Of a DNA stretch of 46,851 bases, positions 1-7,635 are shown piece by piece (positions within the stretch are counted from its first letter, which is position 1; the number at the start of each line of letters is the position of its first letter). A program made the position numbers and the translations under genes. This stretch comes from 2-01-FULL-49-10 sp041652335 (lineage in GTDB: Bacteria; Patescibacteriota; Kazan-3B-28; UBA10110), in assembly GCA_041652335.1 (NCBI GenBank), contig JBAZHL010000001.1, forward strand, positions 1 to 46,851. The letters run 5' to 3'. The notes under the pieces are model-generated. The model saw nothing but the letters and a program-made list of their open reading frames with translations. It searched no databases and was not told the DNA's origin.

Positions 1-1
1 A

Positions 2-736
2 TACCTCAACAGCGGCCTCATCACCGAGGACGGCTTCTATAGTGATAACATCATCAATGATGATGAGGTTAGCGGTTCCCCCATCAATACTCAGGCCGGC
101 AGCAACCCAAACGATTTTGACGAAGATGGCATCCCCAACGCCACCGATCCCGATCCTTACAACCCGGATACCGACGGCGACGGCTTAGCCGATGGACAGG
201 ATCCAGCTCCAGTGGATCCCACTGTGGGACAAACTGCTACCCCCATCCCCACCCCGCCAGTCGATACTAAAAAAGTGGGTGAACTGAAAGTGGGCGATTT
301 CTACACCAACGTTCGTAACCTTGGTCGAGGTGCCACCCAATGGGCCACCCACACCGAATCACGCCCCGGCGACCAGATCGCATTTATTATCTACGCCGAA
401 CTGACCAACACCAGCGATTACGTTACTTATGAGGCCATTATTACCGATCGGCTACAATCAACCCACTTAGAATACAGCGGCTCGGCTACCGTCGAGATCA
501 ATCACAGCCTGCCTCAAACTCTCGCGGGCGATAGTTGGATGAACGGCTACACTATTAAGGTCCCGGCCGGACAGACTAAGATCGTGGAGATTCGCTTTAC
601 CGCCACCGCGGAGTTGGACCAACCCAATCAAGTGGTAGTCGATACTAATTTCGCTTGGGTAGATACCGACAGCAACAATGATCGGAAAACTGACGTCGCA
701 TTTGTTACGATTGATTCGTACCCATTAACTAATTAA
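2..736 (+). CDS. Secreted/surface protein C-terminus, Asp-rich (thrombospondin type 3-like) plus DUF11-like domain (5' partial)
   Basis: The frame is open from the left edge, so this is the C-terminal 244 residues of a longer protein; the internal GTG at 212 is not the true start. The first 75 visible residues contain an Asp-rich segment (DFDEDGIPNATDPD, then DTDGDGLADGQDP) typical of calcium-binding thrombospondin type 3-like repeats in exported proteins. After a short Pro/Thr linker, the last ~150 residues (LTNTSDYVTYEAIITDRL and following) look like a DUF11/conserved-repeat beta-sandwich found in bacterial surface proteins. It ends three bases before pilB and is probably co-transcribed with it, so a pilus- or surface-associated role is possible. 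The domain names rest on motif appearance only. Confidence 0.7.
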   Translation, partial: YLNSGLITEDGFYSDNIINDDEVSGSPINTQAGSNPNDFDEDGIPNATDPDPYNPDTDGDGLADGQDPAPVDPTVGQTATPIPTPPVDTKKVGELKVGDFYTNVRNLGRGATQWATHTESRPGDQIAFIIYAELTNTSDYVTYEAIITDRLQSTHLEYSGSATVEINHSLPQTLAGDSWMNGYTIKVPAGQTKIVEIRFTATAELDQPNQVVVDTNFAWVDTDSNNDRKTDVAFVTIDSYPLTN

Positions 737-739
737 TCA

Positions 740-2449
740 ATGGCTCCCCGCAAATCCCCCTCCAATCAGACCCCTGCCCCCGATCCCGAGAACGCTCCGA
801 TCGGCAAGATCGTTAGCGATATCCAGCGGAAGTCCGAAGAAGAGCAGACCCAAAAAACAGCCGCCAGCTTGGGGTTGCCTTATCTAAATTTGGTCAACTT
901 CCAGCCCGAACCTGGCGTGGTGGAGATCGTTCCCAAAGAATTGGTAGAAAGTGGTGGCGTCTTTGCTTTTAAAAAGGAGGGACAGAAGATCCATTTAGCC
1001 ATTACCGATCCGCGGAGACCAGCCACTTTAGCCGCTCTGCAACAGTTAGAAGCAATGGACGAGTACGAGTTTGTCCCAGCTTTAGTCTCCGAGTCCAGTC
1101 TTAAATATTTAGCCGCGTTATACGATATTTTTGCTCCTAAACAGGTGGTCAGAGAAGATATCCACCTGACTACCGATCAACAAAAACAGGCATTAGACAC
1201 TATCCAAAATTGGAGCTCTTTGGGGGATGAGGCAAAACGCTTAGCCATTAGTAACCTGTTCGAGACACTACTCTCTGGTGCCACTTATCTCAACGCCTCA
1301 GATATTCATATCGAGCCAACCAAAGACAGTGTTCATCTCCGCTTCCGGGTAGATGGCGTGTTAAACGATATGGCCGATCTACCTCACGAGCTACTGCGCA
1401 ATATTGTCTCCCGGGTTAAATTATTGGCGAGTCTAAAACTAAACATTACCGACTCTGCCCAAGACGGTCGCTTTAGCATCAAGGCTGGCGACGCCGATTA
1501 CGACCTTCGCGTTTCTATTCTGCCGACCGCGTACGGTGAATCGGTAGTACTACGACTGCTCCCTCAATCTGGAAGTAAATTTATCAGCCTAACTAAACTG
1601 GGCCTAACCGGACATAATGCCGAGATAATCGAGGGTGTCATCCGCCAACCTAACGGGCTTATCCTGAACACCGGTCCCACTGGCTCTGGTAAAACCACTA
1701 CCCTCTACGCCGTGTTGGCCGAGATCAACGAGCCTGGTAAAAAAATTATCACCATCGAAGACCCGATCGAGTATCGCTTGGCCGGTATTACCCAAAGTCA
1801 GGTTAATGTGGACGAAGGCTATACCTTTGCCAATGGATTAAAATCTATTCTTCGTCAGGATCCCGATGTGGTGTTAGTGGGAGAGATCCGCGACAACGAT
1901 ACGGCAGCAGTGGCTATTAACGCCTCGCTCACTGGTCACTTGGTACTATCCACTCTGCACACCAATGATGCGGCTGGAGCGATCCCTCGTTTGGGCGATC
2001 TGGGATTAAAACCAGAATATTTCATCGAAGCGATTTTGGCGATCATCGCCCAAAGACTGGTTCGCCGGATCTGCCCCGACTGTGCCGAAGACTCCGCTCC
2101 CACCAATGAGGAGTTGGCGATCATTAATCAGGAGTTAGCCGCCTGGCCAGCTAATATTGAAAAACCGACAGCGCCTAACACAATTAAGCGTATCCATGCG
2201 GACAAAGCCAAGAGCTGCTCAAGCTGCAATGGCACAGGTTATAAAGGTCAGATCGGTATCTTCGAAGTATTACAGCCCAACGACGCCATCATTAAATCGG
2301 TGTTAGCCAAATCAACCACCGGAGAGATCCAACGTTTGGCTGTTGAGTCCGGGATGGTTACCCTAAAACAGGATGGGATCCTTAAGGTTATCGCCGGTGT
2401 TACCACTTTGGATGAGGTAGAACGGGTAACCGGCGAAGCGACCGTCTAA
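740..2449 (+). CDS. pilB: Type IV pilus assembly / type II secretion ATPase PilB (GspE family)
   Basis: Hexameric cytoplasmic ATPase that powers type IV pilus extension. The 569 residues match the family's usual length. Residues ~40-135 look like the N-terminal MshEN/T2SSE_N domain (LGLPYLNL, ITDPRRP). The ATPase core follows: Asp box near 188-206 (ASDIHIEP, RFRVDG), Walker A GPTGSGKTTT at 312-321, Walker B region RQDPDVVLVGEIRD at ~372-385, and a His box at ~400-410 (GHLVLSTLHTND). A zinc-binding tetracysteine is visible as C445-x2-C448 and C493-x2-C496, typical of PilB/GspE and absent from PilT. It follows the surface-protein gene by three bases. CPR bacteria commonly keep type IV pili as their main surface appendage. 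Confidence 0.95.
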   Translation: MAPRKSPSNQTPAPDPENAPIGKIVSDIQRKSEEEQTQKTAASLGLPYLNLVNFQPEPGVVEIVPKELVESGGVFAFKKEGQKIHLAITDPRRPATLAALQQLEAMDEYEFVPALVSESSLKYLAALYDIFAPKQVVREDIHLTTDQQKQALDTIQNWSSLGDEAKRLAISNLFETLLSGATYLNASDIHIEPTKDSVHLRFRVDGVLNDMADLPHELLRNIVSRVKLLASLKLNITDSAQDGRFSIKAGDADYDLRVSILPTAYGESVVLRLLPQSGSKFISLTKLGLTGHNAEIIEGVIRQPNGLILNTGPTGSGKTTTLYAVLAEINEPGKKIITIEDPIEYRLAGITQSQVNVDEGYTFANGLKSILRQDPDVVLVGEIRDNDTAAVAINASLTGHLVLSTLHTNDAAGAIPRLGDLGLKPEYFIEAILAIIAQRLVRRICPDCAEDSAPTNEELAIINQELAAWPANIEKPTAPNTIKRIHADKAKSCSSCNGTGYKGQIGIFEVLQPNDAIIKSVLAKSTTGEIQRLAVESGMVTLKQDGILKVIAGVTTLDEVERVTGEATV

Positions 2450-2460
2450 CCCCCCTCCCT

Positions 2461-2523
2461 GTCATTGCGAGCGAGGGCGAAGCAATCTCTGAGATTGCCA
2501 CGGGCTAAAGCCCTCGCAATGAC
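2461..2523. repeat. Palindromic repeat, GTCATTGCGAG family, intergenic copy
   Basis: A 63-base element starts GTCATTGCGAGCGAGGGCG and ends CCCTCGCAATGAC, so its ends are inverted complements. The inner AGCAATCTC/GAGATTGC arms make the whole unit a foldable hairpin. A second copy of the family lies inside mutM (14901-14961). It sits right after the pilB stop. Such small repeats carry no gene of their own; this one might double as a weak transcription end. Confidence 0.85.
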
Positions 2524-2528
2524 AATTT

Positions 2529-2606
2529 GTCATTCCCGCGACTTGCCTGCCACGAGTAGAGACGGGAAGCCGCCGCCCCCTCGTCATTCCTGCGCAGGCA
2601 GGAATC
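2529..2606. repeat. Palindromic repeat, GTCATTCCCGCG/GTCATTCCTGCG family
   Basis: Two adjoining pieces: GTCATTCCCGCGACTTGCC and, from 2583, GTCATTCCTGCGCAGGCAGG, the latter a near-perfect hairpin (TTCCTGC GCAGG). The same family recurs at 16537-16634 and 16649-16670. It follows directly on the GTCATTGCGAG-type element, so the 2450-2607 spacer is almost entirely repeat sequence. Confidence 0.8.
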
Positions 2607-2627
2607 TATTTGATCGGCTATTTAAGG

Positions 2628-2688
2628 TATAATTAAATCGTTAGGAGGTGATGCCGCTTAGGGAAGTGGCCATAACCTTCTTTTTTGT
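2628..2688 (+). promoter_or_regulatory. TATAAT -10 box and structured leader with anti-SD-complementary sequence
   Basis: TATAAT occupies 2628-2633; no convincing -35 box lies 16-18 bases upstream. The expected transcript begins near 2640 and at once contains AGGAGGTGAT (2643-2652), a ten-base match to the canonical complement of the 16S rRNA 3' end. This lies about 36 bases before the ATG at 2689, too far for normal initiation. Between them, GGTGATGCC and GGCCATAACC can pair (one mismatch, one bulge), followed by TTCTTTTTT. The arrangement looks like a hairpin plus U-tract and could attenuate transcription or hide the SD-like sequence. The function is inferred. Confidence 0.45.
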
Positions 2689-3390
2689 ATGCCAAAACCG
2701 CTCCATCTGATATTTTTCTTTCTTATCTTAGGCGTTATCTACGCTGAGTTTTTGCCAACTCTTAGATCAGAACAAAACAGCATCGCCTACTCCAAAGATG
2801 AACCCTTTACCCAGAGCGAACTGATCCTGTCTTGGCTAAAACGTAGCTCTAACTCCACCGCCACTAACGCGGCGGTGGCTGGCGAGCAAGACTTCCTTAG
2901 CGACATCGCCATCCCCACCAACTTAGGTTCCGTCGCTGGAGATACCACCAGCTCACTCTCTTATAATTACATCGCTCCTCGCACCACCGTTAACCCAACC
3001 ACTGGTTACACCAGCCCATCGACATCACCCGTGCCCACCCAGGATCAACCATTTATTGGGAGCGTTATCCCGCCGTCCGGCACCCCCCTATTCGAAGCTT
3101 ACGCCAAGGGCGGATACGCTTGGTATGACGAGAACGATAACGTTATCGTGATGATGGCCGATGGCACCTTGCACAGCTTTTTAAAATCGGACGGCTCAGA
3201 AACCAATTGGCAGCAAGACCGTTTGGCTTACGATCCGATCAGCTCCGCCAATGCCTTAGCAAACTACTTAACCAACTATAACGGCAAAGTCGTAGCCGAA
3301 ACCGCCACCTGGGCTTTTGTTAAGTTCCCGTCCGGCGGCTTTCTTAAAATCGCCAAATCAAACGGTGGGCAGTTCTTGAGTCAGCAGTAG
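2689..3390 (+). CDS. Small exported or membrane-anchored protein of unknown function
   Basis: No family recognised. The 233 residues begin with a Lys and then a hydrophobic stretch (LHLIFFFLILGVIYAEF, residues 5-21) that looks like a signal peptide or N-terminal anchor. Next comes a low-complexity Ser/Thr/Pro linker (~residues 60-125), then a compact C-terminal region (~130-233) rich in aromatic residues with short beta-like segments (GGYAWYDENDNVIVMMADGTLHSF, in shorter pieces). Its last 33 bases overlap the 3' end of valS on the opposite strand. The upstream region is a repeat cluster and a hairpin leader. It may be a surface protein related to the neighbouring pilus gene, but nothing specific supports that. 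Confidence 0.7.
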   Translation: MPKPLHLIFFFLILGVIYAEFLPTLRSEQNSIAYSKDEPFTQSELILSWLKRSSNSTATNAAVAGEQDFLSDIAIPTNLGSVAGDTTSSLSYNYIAPRTTVNPTTGYTSPSTSPVPTQDQPFIGSVIPPSGTPLFEAYAKGGYAWYDENDNVIVMMADGTLHSFLKSDGSETNWQQDRLAYDPISSANALANYLTNYNGKVVAETATWAFVKFPSGGFLKIAKSNGGQFLSQQ

Positions 3391-5487
3391 GCCCTCATCT
3401 TCGTACAGGGTCTGCCACACTGCTTCCGTCACAAACGGCACAAACGGATGTAACAGTTTTAGACTGTTTTTTAGAATATGGCCTAACACTGCGGTGGCCG
3501 CCTCCGCCCGCTCTCCGTCCAGTTGCGTCTTATATTCTTCGATCAGCTTGTCGCAGAAGGTGTGCCAAAAATAATCATAGAGTTGCTCGCCAGCTTGACC
3601 CAACTGGTACTTGTCCATCATCCCGATCACTTCTTTTGTCTTCTGGCCGAACTCAGATAGAACCTCTTTATCGCGATCATTTAAATTGGCAGTGGCGATA
3701 TCCCCACCTGTTCCTTTTAATGTAACAAAGCGGGCGGCGTTCCAGATCTTATTGGCAAAGTTGCGATAAGCCCTAATCTTATCTTCATCCACGTGGGTAT
3801 CCTGACCAGCTGCTGTACCCATCATTAAACCCATCCGCAAAGCATCGGTACCATACTTGTCGATCATCTCGATCGGGTCGATCACATTACCTTTAGATTT
3901 AGAGATCTTTTGATTTTCTTTATCGCGCACGATCCCATTAAGGTAGACCAGCTCAAACGGAATTTTGCCAGTGCAGTAGAGCCCAAACATGATCATCCGA
4001 GCTACCCAGAAAAAGATGATCTCATGCCCCGTCTCCATCACGGTAGTGGGGTAAAAATATTTAAAATCTGGCGTATTGTCGGGCCAGCCCAAAGTGGTAA
4101 ACGGCCATAAACCAGAAGAAAACCAAGTATCCAAGGTGTCCGGGTCTTGTTCCACCTCGCCCCCCAACGCCTTGGCGGCCTCACCCTCGTTCTCCGCTAC
4201 CGCAAATTTACTGTGGTCTGTTTTAAGATAATAAACCGGTATGCGATGCCCCCACCATAGTTGCCGACTAATATTCCAATCCCGGATATTCTCCATCCAG
4301 TTGAGATAGGTCTTTTCAAATCGCTCCGGAATAAATTTGATCTGGCCGGTTTTAACCGCTTCGATCGCAGGCTTAGCCAACGGAGCGATCTTTACAAACC
4401 ATTGCTGGGAGATCAGCGGCTCCACTACCGTTTTGCATCTTTCGCAATGGCCAATATTATGAGGATATTTCACCTCTTTTTCGATCAAATTCTGTTCTTT
4501 AAGATCGGCCAATACTTTATCGCGCGCTGCATTGATCTTAAGTCCGGCATACTCACTCCCGGCTGCTTCCGTCATCTTATAATCTTGCCCAATCACCGAG
4601 ATGATCGGCAATTTGTGGCGCTGACCGATCTCAAAATCAGTTGGATCGTGTGCCGGAGTAACCTTGACCGCCCCAGTCCCAAACTCTTTATCGACCGCCT
4701 CATCCGCCACGATCGGGATCTCTCTATCAGTTAGCGGCAACTTAAGCATCTGGCCAACTAACTTGCTATAACGCTTATCGTCCGGGTTCACCGCTACCGC
4801 CGTATCCCCCAACATCGTTTCCGGACGAGTAGTAGCTACGGTGACAAACCCCGACCCATCACTTAACGGATACTTTATATAAGTCAGCTGACCCTCAACC
4901 TCTTTATGCTCTACCTCTAAATCCGATAGACCAGTGGCACATCGCGGGCACCAGTTAATGATCCGTTCGCCCTGGTAGATCAGCCCTTCGTCGTACATCT
5001 TTTTAAACGTGTGGTAGACCGCCGCGCTTAACGAAGGATCGAGCGTAAACTTGTTACGCGTCCAATCACAACTGGCTCCTAAACGCCGCAGTTGTTCCTC
5101 CATAATCCCCCGTTTACCTAAGACAAACTCCCGGAGGCGATCCACAAACTTTTCGCGACCCAAATCGTAGCGAGTTTTATCTTCGTCCTTTTTTAAGATC
5201 TTCTCAAAAAATACTTGGCTGGCGATCCCAGCGTGATCTGCGCCCGGCAGCCATAGTGTCGGCTCCCCTTTCATCCGATGATAGCGCACCATCACATCTT
5301 CCAACGTGACAAATAGCGCATGCCCAATATGCAGCCGATCATAGGCGTTGGGCGGCGGCATAATAATGGTGTAGGGCTGTTTAGCTTTATCGATCTTGGG
5401 CGTAAACCCACCTGAACTCTCCCACTGTTCGTAGATCTTTTTCTCCCACACTTTGGGATCAAATGTTTTAGGCGTTTCGGGTTTCAT
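3358..5487 (-). CDS. valS: Valyl-tRNA synthetase, short form
   Basis: Class Ia synthetase that charges tRNA-Val with valine and edits threonine. Signature motifs are HIGH (LHIGHAL, ~residues 52-58) and KMSKS as KISKSKGN (~residues 530-540). Other ValRS features are WLPGADHAGIA, TTRPETMLGDTAVAV in the editing domain, and NWCPRCATGLSD in the zinc-like insertion. The 709 residues are well short of the ~880-950 of typical bacterial ValRS. The protein stops after the anticodon-binding helical domain (HPFVPFVTEAVW), so the C-terminal coiled-coil tRNA-binding arm is missing. The HIGH region reads PNAYDRLHIGHA where most ValRS have PNVTGxLHxGHA. The ATG start lies inside the end of tsaD (20-base overlap), implying a tsaD-valS operon. 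Confidence 0.95.
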   Translation of the reverse strand: MKPETPKTFDPKVWEKKIYEQWESSGGFTPKIDKAKQPYTIIMPPPNAYDRLHIGHALFVTLEDVMVRYHRMKGEPTLWLPGADHAGIASQVFFEKILKKDEDKTRYDLGREKFVDRLREFVLGKRGIMEEQLRRLGASCDWTRNKFTLDPSLSAAVYHTFKKMYDEGLIYQGERIINWCPRCATGLSDLEVEHKEVEGQLTYIKYPLSDGSGFVTVATTRPETMLGDTAVAVNPDDKRYSKLVGQMLKLPLTDREIPIVADEAVDKEFGTGAVKVTPAHDPTDFEIGQRHKLPIISVIGQDYKMTEAAGSEYAGLKINAARDKVLADLKEQNLIEKEVKYPHNIGHCERCKTVVEPLISQQWFVKIAPLAKPAIEAVKTGQIKFIPERFEKTYLNWMENIRDWNISRQLWWGHRIPVYYLKTDHSKFAVAENEGEAAKALGGEVEQDPDTLDTWFSSGLWPFTTLGWPDNTPDFKYFYPTTVMETGHEIIFFWVARMIMFGLYCTGKIPFELVYLNGIVRDKENQKISKSKGNVIDPIEMIDKYGTDALRMGLMMGTAAGQDTHVDEDKIRAYRNFANKIWNAARFVTLKGTGGDIATANLNDRDKEVLSEFGQKTKEVIGMMDKYQLGQAGEQLYDYFWHTFCDKLIEEYKTQLDGERAEAATAVLGHILKNSLKLLHPFVPFVTEAVWQTLYEDEGLLLTQELPTV

Positions 5488-6466
5488 ACTTTAGCTTCCA
5501 ACTGTTAGTCTTAACCTCCACATTATACCACCCACGTTTGTCTGCCTTACCCAAAAAATATGCTGCCAGAGCCACCATCGCTGCATTATCCATACAATAT
5601 TTAAATTCCGGAATGTAATAAGGCAGCTTAAATTTGCTGGCGACCTGGCCCAACTTTTCGCGCAATACTTTATTGGCCGCTACCCCACCAGCTAACAACA
5701 AAGCTTTTGGTTGGTACTTTTTAATCGCTCGAGTTACTTTAGTGGTTAGCACGTCCTTTACCGCTTCCTGGAATTCGTAGGCTAACTCAGCCTTCTTGGC
5801 TGGTTTAGCTACTCGACCCAACGCCGTTTTTAATCCAGAAAAGCTCATATCCAAACCCTTCTCTAACATCGGCCGAGGCAGTGGGTCGATCCTGCCTTGG
5901 CGAGCTGCCTTAGCGATAGCTGGTCCGCCTGGATAACCTAAGCCTAACAACTTGGCTGCCTTATCAAACGCCTCGCCCGCCGCATCATCTAAAGTAGCAC
6001 CCACCACTATCAAATTGGTCTTACTTTTTATTAGCACTAATTCGGTGTGCCCTCCGCTCACGATCAAAGCCAACATCGGGAATTTGGCGGGAAACTTTCG
6101 CTCAATAAAATTACTATAGATATGCGCCGATAAATGATCTACTTCTATCAACGGTTTCTGCCAAAGATAGCTTAGTGCCTTGGCCGTGTTTACCCCCACC
6201 AACAACGACCCAGATAACCCCGGCCCGCTCGTTACTGCAATGGCATCAATCCGGCCGATCCCGATCTTAGCCTGACCTAACAGTTGATCGATCAGCGGCA
6301 GAATGTTTTCCAAATGTTTACGAGAGGCCACCTCGGGTACTACCCCGCCAAACTTACGGTGAAGATTAACCTGCGAAGACACTAAAGAGCCTAAAACCTC
6401 CCGGCCATTTTTGACGAGAGCCACGGCCGTATCATCACAGCTACTTTCGATTCCCAAAATTATCAT
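5468..6466 (-). CDS. tsaD: tRNA N6-adenosine threonylcarbamoyltransferase TsaD
   Basis: Transfers threonylcarbamoyl to A37 of ANN-decoding tRNAs. The start is placed at the ATG at 6466, giving MIILGIESSCDDTAVAL, the conserved N-terminus of the family; a longer frame to 6550 would run through the promoter. The 332 residues are family-typical. The metal-binding HxxxH is seen as VDHLSAHIYS, with ASKD-like ATP-binding motifs SGGHTEL, GEAFDKAAKLLGLGYPGGP, FSGLKTAL and LLAGGVAANK. It overlaps valS by 20 bases; both genes act on tRNA. A TGA-TATATT box ends 7 bases before the ATG, so the transcript is probably leaderless. Confidence 0.96.
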   Translation of the reverse strand: MIILGIESSCDDTAVALVKNGREVLGSLVSSQVNLHRKFGGVVPEVASRKHLENILPLIDQLLGQAKIGIGRIDAIAVTSGPGLSGSLLVGVNTAKALSYLWQKPLIEVDHLSAHIYSNFIERKFPAKFPMLALIVSGGHTELVLIKSKTNLIVVGATLDDAAGEAFDKAAKLLGLGYPGGPAIAKAARQGRIDPLPRPMLEKGLDMSFSGLKTALGRVAKPAKKAELAYEFQEAVKDVLTTKVTRAIKKYQPKALLLAGGVAANKVLREKLGQVASKFKLPYYIPEFKYCMDNAAMVALAAYFLGKADKRGWYNVEVKTNSWKLKYETRNA

Positions 6467-6473
6467 CAAATAA

Positions 6474-6482
6474 AATATATCA
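6474..6482 (-). promoter_or_regulatory. Extended -10 promoter of tsaD-valS
   Basis: On the minus strand TGATATATT provides an extended -10 (TGn-TATATT). Seven bases separate it from the tsaD ATG at 6466, so transcription should begin at or next to the start codon. It is divergent from the femAB promoter in the same 61-base spacer. Confidence 0.6.
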
Positions 6483-6509
6483 CACCCGTAGCGGAAAATT
6501 GAGCGCGCT

Positions 6510-6518
6510 TGGTATAAT
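6510..6518 (+). promoter_or_regulatory. Extended -10 promoter of the FemAB-like gene
   Basis: TGGTATAAT is a perfect extended -10. Nine bases separate its end from the ATG at 6528, predicting a leader of about 0-3 bases. No Shine-Dalgarno sequence is present. Confidence 0.65.
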
Positions 6519-6527
6519 ACGTATGAT

Positions 6528-7550
6528 ATGAAACTCCATACTAATACCAATTTCGACCCCCAGGGCTGGGATCAGTTTATCCTTCGCCACCCCGAGGGCA
6601 ACCTGCTCCAAAGCTGGGCTTGGGGCGAATTTCAGGAGACTTTAGGCAACCCCGTCTGGCGGCTCCAAGTAATTGGCAGCGACGACGAGGTGCTGGCTCA
6701 ACTCCTGGCGCTCAAGCTTAGTTTGGGCTTTGGCAAATTTATTATCTACACTCCGCGGGAGGTGCTGATCAACAGTTCCGCCCCCATCCAACATCAACGA
6801 GACGCCATGGAGTTGATCGTAAAAAAAATGAAAGAGATTGGCCGGGTAGAACGGGCGATTTTGTGGCGCACCGACCCTCCCCTCAAAAATGGGGACACCA
6901 CCGCGTTATCCATCTATAAAGCTTTGGGATTTATTCGCAGCAAAAAATCGATCCAACCTCAGATCAATTGGGTATTGGATATCACCGCCGGTGCCAATAA
7001 TCTGCTAACCGCGATGAAACCTAAAACTCGCTACAATATCCGCTTAGCAGAAAAGAAAGGGGTTAGAGTAGTTGTTTCTAAAAACTTAGAAGATATCCGG
7101 ATCTTTAATCAGCTAAACAAAGACACCGCCACTCGCGACGGCTTTACCCCGCATAGCGACGGTTACTATAAGAAACAACTTGAGACATTGGGGAAAAACG
7201 GCGAACTCGAACTATTGATCGCCTACCTCGAACAGACGCCGATCGCCGCTATTTTGGTATCCTTCTTTGGTAATAAGGCTACCTACTTACATGGCGCTTC
7301 CAGCAACGAATACAGAGAGGCAATGGCCAACCACGCTATCCAATGGACAGCTATTCAGACCGCCCAAGTTAGGGGCTGCGCCACTTACGATTTTGGCGGG
7401 ATCGATCTGGATGGGACTCACCCCAGCTGGACTGGCATCACCAGATTTAAACAAGGATTTGGAGGACATGCAGTAGAATATGTAGGCGTCTTAGAGCTTC
7501 CGCTCTCTCGTCTGTGGTATCGCTTCTACAAGATATTGCGAGGCAACTAA
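6528..7550 (+). CDS. FemAB-like aminoacyltransferase (peptidoglycan interpeptide bridge)
   Basis: FemABX enzymes add amino acids from aminoacyl-tRNA to the lipid II stem peptide. The 340 residues are compatible with a two-GNAT-domain FemAB fold. Family-like stretches are NLLQSWAWGEFQETLG near residue 24, LLTAMKPKTRYNIRLAEKKGV (~157-177) as the P-loop-like binding segment, AIQWTAIQTAQVRGCATYDFGG (~268-290), and the terminal ITRFKQGFGG. The next gene is a MurE-type ligase, which fits a role in peptidoglycan cross-bridge synthesis. The donor amino acid cannot be read from the sequence. The start is the ATG nine bases after a TGGTATAAT box; there is no SD. Confidence 0.88.
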   Translation: MKLHTNTNFDPQGWDQFILRHPEGNLLQSWAWGEFQETLGNPVWRLQVIGSDDEVLAQLLALKLSLGFGKFIIYTPREVLINSSAPIQHQRDAMELIVKKMKEIGRVERAILWRTDPPLKNGDTTALSIYKALGFIRSKKSIQPQINWVLDITAGANNLLTAMKPKTRYNIRLAEKKGVRVVVSKNLEDIRIFNQLNKDTATRDGFTPHSDGYYKKQLETLGKNGELELLIAYLEQTPIAAILVSFFGNKATYLHGASSNEYREAMANHAIQWTAIQTAQVRGCATYDFGGIDLDGTHPSWTGITRFKQGFGGHAVEYVGVLELPLSRLWYRFYKILRGN

Positions 7551-7555
7551 CTCGT

Positions 7556-7634
7556 CCCGTTAGAAATCACTTACCGGGACAATCAACTTAACCCAACGCA
7601 AATGAATATATACGCTAAGTAGATTTCTAACGGG
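7556..7634. repeat. Inverted repeat CCCGTTAGAAATC ... GATTTCTAACGGG before murE
   Basis: Perfect 13-base arms (7556-7568 and 7622-7634) enclose 53 bases. The right arm ends one base before the murE ATG, so it occupies the place of the ribosome-binding site. A related inverted repeat (CCCGTTAGAAG/CTTCTAACGGG) lies before rpmH at 20530-20652. The inner segment includes an AT-rich TATATAC that could be a -10 box. Confidence 0.75.
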
Positions 7635-7635
7635 A

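Noticed and set aside
4261..4734. 157-codon open frame on the plus strand opposite valS
   Set aside because: Antisense to conserved ValRS domains, with no SD and no recognisable peptide.
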